From: Acidimicrobiia bacterium
GTDB taxonomy: Bacteria > Actinomycetota > Acidimicrobiia > Acidimicrobiales > Bin134
Length of the DNA stretch: 64,000 nucleotides
Assembly: GCA_022822265.1 (NCBI GenBank)
Contig: JAJECA010000021.1
Span: 1 to 64,000, forward strand
Direction: 5' to 3'
In this document: positions 26,122-33,576 of the stretch, piece by piece
How the letters are laid out: each line of letters starts with the position of its first letter
Numbering within the stretch: the stretch's first letter is position 1
The notes under the pieces: generated by a model
Told to the model about the DNA's origin: nothing
Databases searched by the model: none
The model's input: only the letters and a program-made list of their open reading frames with translations
Program-made: the position numbers and the translations under genes

Positions 26122-27314
26122 CGCGGCTCTCTCGGCAGTCCCAACACCCCTTCTCCTACAGCATTCTTCATGACCTCATCAGTGCCGCCACCGATGCGCA
26201 TGGCGCAGGCACCAAGCAGCAATTGCTTCCAGGCGTAGGTGCCCCACTCTCCGGTGTCGGCACAGATGCGGGGGCCCAGTAAGCGGGCGATCATCGACGC
26301 GGCCCAGTTCACGTGCCGGGCGGTAGCGTACTTGGCCGCCGCCGGAGACAGTGAGGGCTGGCGGTTGGTGTTCCACTCAACCAGCCGGTAGCCGATGTAC
26401 AGGCGGGCCAGGTCTTGGCGCACCACCGGGTCGTCGGCCAGTCCGAAGTGCTGGGCCAGCTGCACGACCTTCTCGGGGGCAGCCAGCCCCACCAGCCCGC
26501 TGCCTCCGTAGCCCGCCCCCCTCGAGCCGATCGAGGCCCGCTCCGATTGCAGCGAGGTGCGAAACACTGACCAGCCGGCGTTGATGTCGCCCACCCGGAG
26601 GCGGTCGTCGATGCGGGCGTCGTCGAAGAAGACCTCGTTGAACTCCGCCCCACCCGTCATCTGCCGCAGTGGGCGCACGTCGGTCCCTGGGGTGTTCATC
26701 GGACAGATGAAGGCGGTGATGCCCTTGTGCTTGGGGGAGTCGGTGTCGGTGCGGGCCAACAGCAGTCCGATGTCGGAGAAATGGGCCCGGGAGCTCCATA
26801 CCTTCTGGCCGTTGATCACCCATTGGTCGCCATCGGCGGTTGCCCGGGTGCTGAGGGAGGCCAGATCCGACCCGGCCCCCGGCTCGCTCAGCAGCTGGCA
26901 GGCCAAGATCTCCCCTCGGAACAGCCGGGCCAGGTAGCGCTCTTTCAGCCAGTCGGAGCCGTGGGCCAAGATCGTGGGGGCCACCACTCCCAGGGAACTG
27001 CCGAACATGGTCTGCGACGGCACCCGATAGCCAGCCTCCAAGTCGAGATAGGCCCGCTCGTACTCCGGACCGAGGCCTCGTCCGCCGTACTCGGGCGGCC
27101 CGGCTATCCACCCGAACCCCGCCTCCCACATCTTGGCCCGCCACTGTTGGCCCGCCCTGACCGCTGCTTCTTCATCAGCCGGACTCTTCTCGGCATAAAC
27201 GGTGATCTCGTCGGAGCCGATTCCCCAGGTGAACTCGTCCCGCACAGCCCGCTCGGCATTGGCGTCCAAAAAAGCCCGAGCCTCGGCGGCGAACTCTGCC
27301 AGGGTGGGCGTCAC
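26118..27314 (-). CDS. Acyl-CoA dehydrogenase
   Basis: 398 residues from a GTG at 27314. Typical ACAD elements: LLSEPGAGSDLASLSTRA (FAD/substrate loop), WVINGQKVWSSRAHFSD, FNEVFFDDARI, and C-terminal MRIGGGTDEVMKNAVGE. The last of these corresponds to the FAD-contact loop. The catalytic base is not certain from sequence alone. In actinobacteria such enzymes act on fatty, branched or steroid-side-chain acyl-CoAs; the neighbours (CoA ligase, hydratase) fit one beta-oxidation-like set even though transcribed separately. Confidence 0.9.
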   Translation of the reverse strand: MTPTLAEFAAEARAFLDANAERAVRDEFTWGIGSDEITVYAEKSPADEEAAVRAGQQWRAKMWEAGFGWIAGPPEYGGRGLGPEYERAYLDLEAGYRVPSQTMFGSSLGVVAPTILAHGSDWLKERYLARLFRGEILACQLLSEPGAGSDLASLSTRATADGDQWVINGQKVWSSRAHFSDIGLLLARTDTDSPKHKGITAFICPMNTPGTDVRPLRQMTGGAEFNEVFFDDARIDDRLRVGDINAGWSVFRTSLQSERASIGSRGAGYGGSGLVGLAAPEKVVQLAQHFGLADDPVVRQDLARLYIGYRLVEWNTNRQPSLSPAAAKYATARHVNWAASMIARLLGPRICADTGEWGTYAWKQLLLGACAMRIGGGTDEVMKNAVGEGVLGLPREPR

Positions 27315-27441
27315 ACCACGAGTTTGGCCGTTGCATTTGCCCTAGGAAAAGGCCAGGCTCCAGCGAAGATTTCCACAAAGAGCATCCTTGCCCCCTAAAG
27401 GAATCAGATGTAGTTTCAGACCAGGCAATATGAAGCGGGAA

Positions 27442-27458
27442 CCGGCTCATTGAGCCGG
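27442..27458. promoter_or_regulatory. Perfect short inverted repeat in the leader of the 27482 gene
   Basis: CCGGCTC (27442-27448), ATT, GAGCCGG (27452-27458) form a perfect 7-bp stem 24 bp before the start codon. It is followed by AGGAGAG and GGGGGT, either of which may be the ribosome-binding site. Operator or RNA hairpin; which one cannot be told. Confidence 0.5.
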
Positions 27459-27481
27459 GCAGGAGAGACCGGGGGTATGAC

Positions 27482-28177
27482 ATGTTGTCTTCGATGAGTG
27501 CAATTCAGCGCGGTGGCGCGTACATCTTGTTCGGAGGGGTGGTATCTGCCGTCGGCAGGGCGCTTAAGCCGGGGGTTCTCATTGACAGCGTGGACTGGAA
27601 CAACGTCGACGGCATAGTGCATGCGATGGCTGACAACGAGGTTCTCACCCATACATCAGCGGTTTTGTACGCCTTCGGGTTGATGTTCGTTCTCACTGGT
27701 CTCAACAGTGTGAGGAACTTTGTCACTGACCAAGGCTTGATGGGAGACATGGTTCGCGGCGGGACGCTGCTCGGCATGATCTCCCTATTCGTCGTTGGCG
27801 TTATCGAGGGGTTCGACCACATGGCGGTCATAGTGCTGGACGACGGTATCGGCAGTAATCCCGATGAGCTGGCTGTGGCGATGCAATCGGCGAAGCTCGG
27901 GATTGTCTTGATTGCCTGGCCCATTCTCTACGCATCAATCGGAGTTGCGGGCCTCGGCGGCACACGCTTGCTTCCCTCAGGCATTCACCGAATGGTGCAG
28001 GGCGTCGCCTCGCTGGTGATGCTGGCGACCGCAGTGCTCCTGCTCATGGCCGGGTCATTGGAGTCGAACGACTTCTGGAGCGTAGTCCAGACCATCACCG
28101 CCATCGTGCTGGCACTCTGGATTATCGCACTGAGCCACGCGGCCTACAGCGGAAAGGTCTCCGCTTCAGCTTCCTGA
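27482..28177 (+). CDS. Integral membrane protein of unknown function
   Basis: 231 residues, ATG at 27482. Six to seven hydrophobic segments (for example TSAVLYAFGLMFVLTGL, LLGMISLFVVGVIEGF, IVLIAWPILYASIGVAGL, VASLVMLATAVLLLMAG and TITAIVLALWIIALSHAA) and few charged residues. Base composition is slightly lower in GC than its neighbours. No transporter or enzyme motif recognised. A short perfect hairpin lies in its leader. Divergent from the acyl-CoA dehydrogenase gene. Confidence 0.6.
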   Translation: MLSSMSAIQRGGAYILFGGVVSAVGRALKPGVLIDSVDWNNVDGIVHAMADNEVLTHTSAVLYAFGLMFVLTGLNSVRNFVTDQGLMGDMVRGGTLLGMISLFVVGVIEGFDHMAVIVLDDGIGSNPDELAVAMQSAKLGIVLIAWPILYASIGVAGLGGTRLLPSGIHRMVQGVASLVMLATAVLLLMAGSLESNDFWSVVQTITAIVLALWIIALSHAAYSGKVSASAS

Positions 28178-28210
28178 CATAAAAGCCACATAGGCAGTGT
28201 CCCGCCAGTG

Positions 28211-28288
28211 ATGGTCGCTTCCGGGTTCCTTTTCCCCGAGGCGCCCCGCTGGCGGGACGGCCGACTGCGGTTTTCGACTGGTCTCTGA
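28211..28288 (+). pseudogene. Remnant of an SMP-30/gluconolactonase-family gene
   Basis: From an ATG at 28211, 25 codons translate as MVASGFLFPEAPRWRDGRL followed by RFSTGL and a stop. The segment G-F-x-F-P-E-x-P-R-W-R-D-G-R-L-x-F-S is the highly conserved N-terminal strand of SMP-30/gluconolactonase beta-propellers, including the Glu that binds the metal. The rest of the gene is missing: the next gene begins 36 bp later. The intergenic space therefore holds the decayed 5' end of a lactonase-like gene. Confidence 0.7.
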
Positions 28289-28323
28289 GTCATTGGCATG
28301 TCTGATCGGCTAAGCAAGGCTCC

Positions 28324-29262
28324 ATGACACCGCTGATCTCCATCAATCTCCGCACGTTCGCCGCCGCCGACCCAGGCCCGGGGGGCTGGCAGCCCGTACT
28401 GGATCTGGCCAAAGCGGCCGACGACGCCGGGGTGGACAAAGTGGTGGTGAGCGATCACGTGGTGTTCGGCGAGAATCTGGAGGCCTACGGCCAAGCCGAG
28501 CTGGGGGGCATGGCGGGGGGCCGCCAGCCCACCGGCCCCGACGGCCACTGGCTGGAGCCCACCACCGTGCTGACGACGCTGGGGGCCATCACCAGCAACC
28601 TCCGGCTGGGCAACAACATCTTGCTGGCCGCGCTGCGTCGCCCGGTGATCCTGGCCAAGTCGCTGGCCACCCTCGACGTGCTCACCGGCGGCCGGGTGGA
28701 CCTCGGCGTGGGCGTGGGATGGCAGGCCGAGGAGTATGAGGCCGCCGGACTCGACTTTGCCGACCGGGGCCGCCAACTCGACCACACCCTCTCGGTGTGC
28801 CAGACCTTGTGGAGTTCCTGTCCGGCCGACTTCAGCGACGACCAGCTCGAGTTCTCCCGCATCTACATGCAGCCCCAGCCAGTGCAGCCCGGCGGTGTGC
28901 CCATCTGGGTGAGCGGCACAGTCAACCCTCGGGCCATGCGCCGCCTGGCCCGATTCGGCTCGGGATGGATCCCCTGGGGCGACGCCATGGCCGGCGACAT
29001 GGAATCCCACATCGGCCAGATGCGCGAAGCGGTAGCCGGATTCGACCGCGACCCGTCGGACCTTGGCGTGGTCGGCACCCTGCCAATCGTGCGCACCGAC
29101 GACGGCGTAGACCTCGCCGGCACCATGGACAGCGTGCCAGCCCTGGTAGAAGCCGGAGTCACCGACTTCCGAGCCCACCTCCCCATCCCCTCCGACGCCG
29201 CCGAGGCCCACGACTACCTAGCCGAAGTAGTAGCCGCCTTCCGCCCCGCCGCCGGCCGCTAG
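28324..29262 (+). CDS. LLM-class F420-dependent oxidoreductase
   Basis: 312 residues of the luciferase-like TIM barrel. Motifs: DKVVVSDHVVFGENLEAYG, RLGNNILLAALRRPVILAKSLATLDVL and GGRVDLGVGVGWQAEEYEAAG, typical of actinobacterial F420-type LLM enzymes. The paralogue at 54193-55113 has the same order of motifs (TDHVVMGTH, LAKTLATMDVL, GTGWQREEYDAAG). It probably reduces or oxidises a small organic substrate; F420 rather than FMN is inferred from subtype. It follows the SMP-30 remnant and precedes the Abi cassette. Confidence 0.9.
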   Translation: MTPLISINLRTFAAADPGPGGWQPVLDLAKAADDAGVDKVVVSDHVVFGENLEAYGQAELGGMAGGRQPTGPDGHWLEPTTVLTTLGAITSNLRLGNNILLAALRRPVILAKSLATLDVLTGGRVDLGVGVGWQAEEYEAAGLDFADRGRQLDHTLSVCQTLWSSCPADFSDDQLEFSRIYMQPQPVQPGGVPIWVSGTVNPRAMRRLARFGSGWIPWGDAMAGDMESHIGQMREAVAGFDRDPSDLGVVGTLPIVRTDDGVDLAGTMDSVPALVEAGVTDFRAHLPIPSDAAEAHDYLAEVVAAFRPAAGR

Positions 29263-29307
29263 CCTGTCTCAAGCTGCCGAAAAGCAGCTATCGCGGCATC
29301 CCGCCGC

Positions 29308-29386
29308 CCTCACTTCCCCCCACAAAGACGTAACCCCGGCCGTGTGCCGAAGCAGGGACGGTTCCGGGGTTTTCAGAAGTGAGGGT
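29308..29386 (+). promoter_or_regulatory. Nested palindrome before the Abi gene (RNA structure or terminator)
   Basis: Outer 10-bp arms CCCTCACTTC (29308-29317) and GAAGTGAGGG (29377-29386) enclose an inner stem AACCCCGG (29333-29340)/CCGGGGTT (29365-29372), itself extended by CCGT/ACGG. The right outer arm contains the only purine-rich stretch before the ATG at 29395, so folding could hide the ribosome-binding site. The inner stem followed by TTTT could also end transcription of the LLM gene. Confidence 0.65.
29325..29371 (+). repeat. Left copy of a 47-bp inverted repeat flanking the Abi gene
   Basis: This 47-bp stretch matches the reverse complement of 30155-30201 at 45 of 47 positions. 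It is itself palindromic (AACCCCGG...CCGGGGTT). The pair is arranged like terminal inverted repeats or a doublet of REP-type palindromes. Confidence 0.85.
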
Positions 29387-29394
29387 ACCGGCCG

Positions 29395-30081
29395 ATGCCC
29401 AACCCGTCAACGTTCGATCCCACAGTGATCTTGAATCGCTTGAGCCATGACCGCCTGCGGTCGTATTTGGATGACTGCGACTACGACCCAAGCCGAGCGC
29501 TCGACCTCTATGCCTGGAACGCCCAAATCGCCGCCGCCTTCCTCGAAGACCTCGGTCGGCTAGAAGTCGTACTCCGCAACCGATTCGACGAGGCCCTGAT
29601 CGGACTCACCGCATCAGCCGGTTTGCCATCTCCTTGGTATGACCAGGCTGCGCTGTTCGCTGGTCGAAGCAACAGACACACTCTCAAGGTGATCGCGAAA
29701 GCAAAACGGCGGGCAGCAAGAAACGAGGAGCAACCAACAATTCACGACAACGTGATGACTCAACTCGGATTTGGGTTCTGGAGATTTCTTTGTTCGCCGC
29801 GCTACCACACAACATTGTGGGTACCTGCTCTTGCTGCACAATTCCCGAACCATCCTTCAGGGGGCAACGCGGCTCGAGTACGGACCGAGGTGGAGTCTCG
29901 AATGGATCGACTTCACTTCCTGAGAAACCGTGTCGCTCATCACGAGGCAATACACCGCCGGGAACTGGCAGATGACGCAGAGTTGATCATGGAACTCGTG
30001 CAGTGGATGTGCTCCGACACCCACGCCTGGATGACTGGTCTTTCCCGCATCCCAGATGTCCTGGCCACCAGACCGGCCTGA
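29395..30081 (+). CDS. Abi-family (AbiD/F-like, HEPN) abortive-infection protein
   Basis: 228 residues matching Abi_2-type proteins: LSHDRLRSYLDDCDYDPSRALDLYAWNAQ at the start, LGRLEVVLRNRFDEAL, and LHFLRNRVAHHEAIHRR near residue 176-186. The last segment contains the R-x4-H motif of HEPN ribonucleases. Members such as AbiD and AbiF protect against phage by shutting down translation or another RNA-dependent process, killing or arresting the infected cell. The gene lies alone between two inverted 47-bp repeats and has a lower GC content and less biased codon use than its neighbours, indicating acquisition by transfer. No antitoxin gene is adjacent. Confidence 0.8.
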   Translation: MPNPSTFDPTVILNRLSHDRLRSYLDDCDYDPSRALDLYAWNAQIAAAFLEDLGRLEVVLRNRFDEALIGLTASAGLPSPWYDQAALFAGRSNRHTLKVIAKAKRRAARNEEQPTIHDNVMTQLGFGFWRFLCSPRYHTTLWVPALAAQFPNHPSGGNAARVRTEVESRMDRLHFLRNRVAHHEAIHRRELADDAELIMELVQWMCSDTHAWMTGLSRIPDVLATRPA

Positions 30082-30154
30082 CAATCACCCAGGCCGCAAA
30101 ACCCGGAAAAGTCGTTGCTCAGCACTTCAGCGCCCGATACAGTTGTCGGTCTAG

Positions 30155-30201
30155 ACCCCGGAACCGTCCCTGCTTCGGCAAACGGCCGGGGTTACGCCTT
30201 T
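30155..30201 (-). repeat. Right copy of the 47-bp inverted repeat flanking the Abi gene
   Basis: Reverse-complement partner of 29325-29371 (45/47). It sits 73 bp after the Abi stop and 24 bp from the stop of the convergent MFS gene, for which it could also serve as terminator. No clear target-site duplication is visible next to either copy. Confidence 0.85.
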
Positions 30202-30225
30202 CTCGGACAATGCCACCATTGCTCG

Positions 30226-31452
30226 TCATCCTGACGCGGTCCTGAACCAGGGGTCGCGGTCTATGAGTTTGCTGACTGTGGTCACGAGGATGAGGAGGGC
30301 GGCAGAGAGGGCGGCACCGGTCCATAGGACTAGGCGGGTGTCGCCTATGGCCAGGAGGCCGGCTACGGCGGCGGGGCCGCCGACTTGGCCGATGCGGATG
30401 GCGGTGCCCCAGGCGGCCACCATGATGGCCCGGTGCTCATTGGGGGCCAGCGAGGCGGCTCGGCTTTGCAGGGGGACCACCACCATCTGATCGGCGGCAC
30501 CGAGCACGAGCACCGGTGCGATGATCACCGCCAGCGAGGGCGACGCCGCCATCCCCGTCAGGCAGATGACGAAGCCGACGTAGCCCGCCCGCACGATGGC
30601 CGAAGTGGAGTAGCGGCCGGCGATGCGGCCCATGCTGAGCGCCACCAATCCGGCCGACACCGCGGGCAGCGACTGGATCAGGCCCCGAATCCCAGCCGAG
30701 GCGCCGAACTCATTGTCGAGGTGGATGGGCATGGTGGTGATCCCGACAGCGAAAAAGATGAGGAATGTGAACGGGGCCACCAGCAGTAACACCCCCACTT
30801 CGGGCCGCATCAGATGGGGGCGAGCCTGGCGGAGTTGGTGGCGCAGCGGCTCAGGGGTGCGCCGCTCGTCAGGAGGCAGCAGGGTGGCTGCGAACAGAGC
30901 TAGCACGATGGTGGCGGCGTGCATGGCGAACGGTCCCCGCCAGCCGAACAGCTCGGTGAGCAGGCCACCGGCGGCAGGCAGCGCCGCCACGCTCAAGTTC
31001 ATGGCCAGCGCGTTCTGGCCGATGATCCGGGTGCGCTCCACTCCCTCGTAGTTGTCGCCGATGATGACCAGCGCCAGGCTCAGGAATCCCGATGAGCCCA
31101 GCCCCTGGACAAACCGGAACGTCAACAGCATGGCCAAGTTGGTCGACGCCATGATCACCAATCCGGCCAGCCCGAACAACAGCAAGCAGGGCACGATGAT
31201 GCGGCGCCGTCCATAGCGGTCGGCGGCCACCCCGATCACCGAGGCCATGAACAAGCCGGGGGCGTGGGCGGTCATCAAGATGAACACCGAGGTCTGGTCG
31301 GAGATCCCGAACGCGTCGGCGATTTCGGGGATGGCCGGAGCAATGGAGGCGTTGGGGAGGATCACCGCGGCCCCGATCAGCCACACCACCACAAGCTGCG
31401 ACCGCCGAAGTCCCACGGCTTGACGGTATTGCCCCAACGTGCCGGGTGGCAT
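30226..31452 (-). CDS. Major facilitator superfamily transporter (12 TM)
   Basis: 408 residues with about 12 hydrophobic segments. Motif A after TM2 reads GVAADRYGRRRIIVPC; the family's FVQGLGSSGFLSLALVIIGD (TM4) and a central loop with many basic residues (RHQLRQARPH) divide the two halves. Narrow substrate clues are absent; a drug or metabolite exporter of the DHA1 kind is likely. Divergent from the small lipoprotein gene; its 3' end faces the Abi cassette. Confidence 0.85.
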   Translation of the reverse strand: MPPGTLGQYRQAVGLRRSQLVVVWLIGAAVILPNASIAPAIPEIADAFGISDQTSVFILMTAHAPGLFMASVIGVAADRYGRRRIIVPCLLLFGLAGLVIMASTNLAMLLTFRFVQGLGSSGFLSLALVIIGDNYEGVERTRIIGQNALAMNLSVAALPAAGGLLTELFGWRGPFAMHAATIVLALFAATLLPPDERRTPEPLRHQLRQARPHLMRPEVGVLLLVAPFTFLIFFAVGITTMPIHLDNEFGASAGIRGLIQSLPAVSAGLVALSMGRIAGRYSTSAIVRAGYVGFVICLTGMAASPSLAVIIAPVLVLGAADQMVVVPLQSRAASLAPNEHRAIMVAAWGTAIRIGQVGGPAAVAGLLAIGDTRLVLWTGAALSAALLILVTTVSKLIDRDPWFRTASG

Positions 31453-31493
31453 GATCTGAGCGTGGAGATGGTGGCGACCCGGGCCGAAGAGTC

Positions 31494-31856
31494 GTGAGCT
31501 TCCGTCGGCTCGCTCTATTGCTGGCGGTGGTGCTGCTCGCTGCCAGCTGCACCACCAAGACCAAGGAACTCCCCCAAGGGCCGCCCCGAGAGATCCGCAT
31601 CATCAACAACGTGGAGGTGGCCGACGACGACCGCATCCTCACCGTCCGCTACTGGGGCACCGAGTGCGAGGAGTTCAGCGATTCAGAGGTCGAATACGGC
31701 ATCACCCAGATCAAGATCACCATCTACGCCCTGGTCACCACCGACGAGTGTGAGCGCGCCGGCCTCCAGCAGACCGCCTCCATCACCCTCGACCAACCTC
31801 TCAACGACCGCATCATCATCGACGCCAACACCGACACCGTGGTCTGGGAGCCCTAA
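31494..31856 (+). CDS. Small lipoprotein of unknown function
   Basis: 120 residues from a GTG at 31494: MSFRRLALLLAVVLLAASC has basic n-region, hydrophobic core and lipobox LAASC. The mature part (about 100 residues) has two further Cys (TECEEF, TDECERAG) that may form a disulfide, and alternating strands (RIINNVEVADDDRILTVRYW). No family recognised. Its TAA overlaps the stop of the convergent menC (CTAA). Confidence 0.65.
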   Translation: MSFRRLALLLAVVLLAASCTTKTKELPQGPPREIRIINNVEVADDDRILTVRYWGTECEEFSDSEVEYGITQIKITIYALVTTDECERAGLQQTASITLDQPLNDRIIIDANTDTVVWEP

Positions 31857-32839
31857 TGGTCCTCCCTGGCGACTGCGGGGCTGTGAGGTGGGAGGGGGCA
31901 GCAACCGTCAGCAATCGTCGGTAGATCAGCGACATCGCGGTCGAAAAGGGCGGGCGTGATGGCGCCGTGGACTTGTGAGGGGTTTGGGAGGGCAGCAGCG
32001 ACACTAAGGGCAGCGTGCTGGCCGATGGCGGAGTCGAGGTAGTTGGTAATGATGACTTGGCGGTCTTCGTTTAGCCAGCGGCTGGCAGCGTCATAGGCCG
32101 TTCGGGGACCACCTAGGGCCATGGGCTTGACCACCACGACAGAGATTGACTCGGGAACCTGGGCCTCAACAGAGGCCAAGCTGTCGTCAACCGCTACAGG
32201 GACCGGGGACTGCTCGGCAACCAGAGTCAGGGCTTCGATTCCCGCTACCGGTTCCTCGACGTACTCGATTTCGAATTGCTCCAACCGAGACAGCGCAGAC
32301 ACCGCTTGATCCACGGTCCATGCTCCGTTGGCGTCGAGTCGAAGGCGACAACTGTCCCCGATGGCGTCTCGCACGGCAGCTACCGCAGCCACGTCGATCT
32401 CGATATCGGTCGCGCCCACCTTCAACTTCACCGTGGCGTAGCCGTCGGCCACTGCCGCGACAGCGTCATCGGCACCAGATACCAGGGCGTTGAGCTCCAC
32501 TGCATCAGCCATTGGCCCGCCCTCTGTGAGCACCTCAGCCTGGGTTCGGCCACTTTGCCGGGCCTCGATATCTAGCAGGGCCAACTCGATGGCAGCATGG
32601 GCGAACCTCTCGGTGGGCAGCCGATTGGGATCGGGGACGGCGGCCCACGCTTCTAGCGCCCGCCGAGCAGCCGACAGATCAGCTTCGGGCCAACCGGGCA
32701 GGGGCATGGCCTCTCCCCATCCGGTGAAATCTCCATCTGTGACCCGTACCAGCAACCCATCTCTTTGAGTGATGGATCCTCGGCCAGTCATCACCGGACG
32801 GCGCAGACTGAGCGCAACATCACTCAGGTCGACACGCAT
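31853..32839 (-). CDS. menC: o-Succinylbenzoate synthase (MenC)
   Basis: 328 residues from the ATG at 32839, which lies inside the end of menH (16-bp overlap). Enolase-superfamily residues are visible: TVKLKVG with the catalytic Lys pair, RLDANGAW and VEEPV and VDDSL as the three metal acids, and VVVKPMALGG with the second Lys. It dehydrates SHCHC to o-succinylbenzoate in menaquinone synthesis. Last gene of the overlapped operon with menF, menD and menH, which makes the MenC rather than dipeptide-epimerase assignment firm. Confidence 0.92.
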   Translation of the reverse strand: MRVDLSDVALSLRRPVMTGRGSITQRDGLLVRVTDGDFTGWGEAMPLPGWPEADLSAARRALEAWAAVPDPNRLPTERFAHAAIELALLDIEARQSGRTQAEVLTEGGPMADAVELNALVSGADDAVAAVADGYATVKLKVGATDIEIDVAAVAAVRDAIGDSCRLRLDANGAWTVDQAVSALSRLEQFEIEYVEEPVAGIEALTLVAEQSPVPVAVDDSLASVEAQVPESISVVVVKPMALGGPRTAYDAASRWLNEDRQVIITNYLDSAIGQHAALSVAAALPNPSQVHGAITPALFDRDVADLPTIADGCCPLPPHSPAVAREDH

Positions 32840-33576
32840 TGGATTACCGCGGCTGCGGTGGCGTCGGGGGCTTCCAGGTGAGTGGCATGGCCGGCACCGG
32901 GAATAAAGCAGACGGTTGCTTGGGGCATGGCCGAGGCCATTTGCTGGGCGATGGCCGCGAACTTGGTGTCGTCTGAACCGGCGATGAAGGTGCAGGGCAT
33001 GGACAGCTCTGACAAGCGACAACCGATGGGCTCGACCGCTCCGGCCCCCATGCCCCGCAGACTGTGGGCCAAGCCCCGGGGGTCGCAGGCCAGCCGCTGG
33101 GTCCTCAGCTCAGCCTGTTGGTCGGCCGATAGACGGGTTCGCTGGGTGGCGAATAGCGGGCGGGCGGCCCAGTAGTCGGCAAACCATTCGATGCCCTCCG
33201 ACTCGATCCGGTCGGCCAAGGCCTCGTCTGCGGCGATGCGCTCAGCCCGCTCGGCGGAATCGTCGATCCCGGCTCGGGCGCCGATGAGAGCCAGCGTGGC
33301 CACCCGTTCGGGAAGGGCCAGCGCCAAAGAAAGCGCGACCCGACCGCCCATCGAATAGCCCACCAGGGAAAACCTATCCAGGTGAGCAGTGGCCGAGACC
33401 ACGCCGGCCACGGTGGCCGCCATGGTGTAGTCGGCTGGGTCGTCAGAGATCGGCCCTGAACCGTGGCCGGGCAGGTCCAGCGCCAATACCGGTTCGGGCA
33501 AGCGGCTGGTGAGCGGGGCCATAGCCGTGGCCGAGCCGGTGAAGCCGTGCAGAACCACGGTGGGAGTCTGGCTCAT
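32824..33576 (-). CDS. menH: SHCHC synthase, alpha/beta hydrolase (MenH)
   Basis: 250 residues. Alpha/beta-hydrolase signature: VVLHGFTGSATAM (oxyanion region), nucleophile elbow LVGYSMGGR (Ser), FIAGSDDTKF (Asp region) and GAGHATHLE (His). The GYSMGGR elbow and position between menD and menC identify 2-succinyl-6-hydroxy-2,4-cyclohexadiene-1-carboxylate synthase, which removes pyruvate from the MenD product. The ATG overlaps the menD stop (ATGA). Confidence 0.9.
   Translation of the reverse strand: MSQTPTVVLHGFTGSATAMAPLTSRLPEPVLALDLPGHGSGPISDDPADYTMAATVAGVVSATAHLDRFSLVGYSMGGRVALSLALALPERVATLALIGARAGIDDSAERAERIAADEALADRIESEGIEWFADYWAARPLFATQRTRLSADQQAELRTQRLACDPRGLAHSLRGMGAGAVEPIGCRLSELSMPCTFIAGSDDTKFAAIAQQMASAMPQATVCFIPGAGHATHLEAPDATAAAVIQCVST

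Noticed and set aside
29308-29386. Riboswitch before the Abi gene
   Set aside because: The nested stems do not match any conserved riboswitch core I know, and the inner part is repeated on the other side of the gene in inverted form, which fits a repeat element better.
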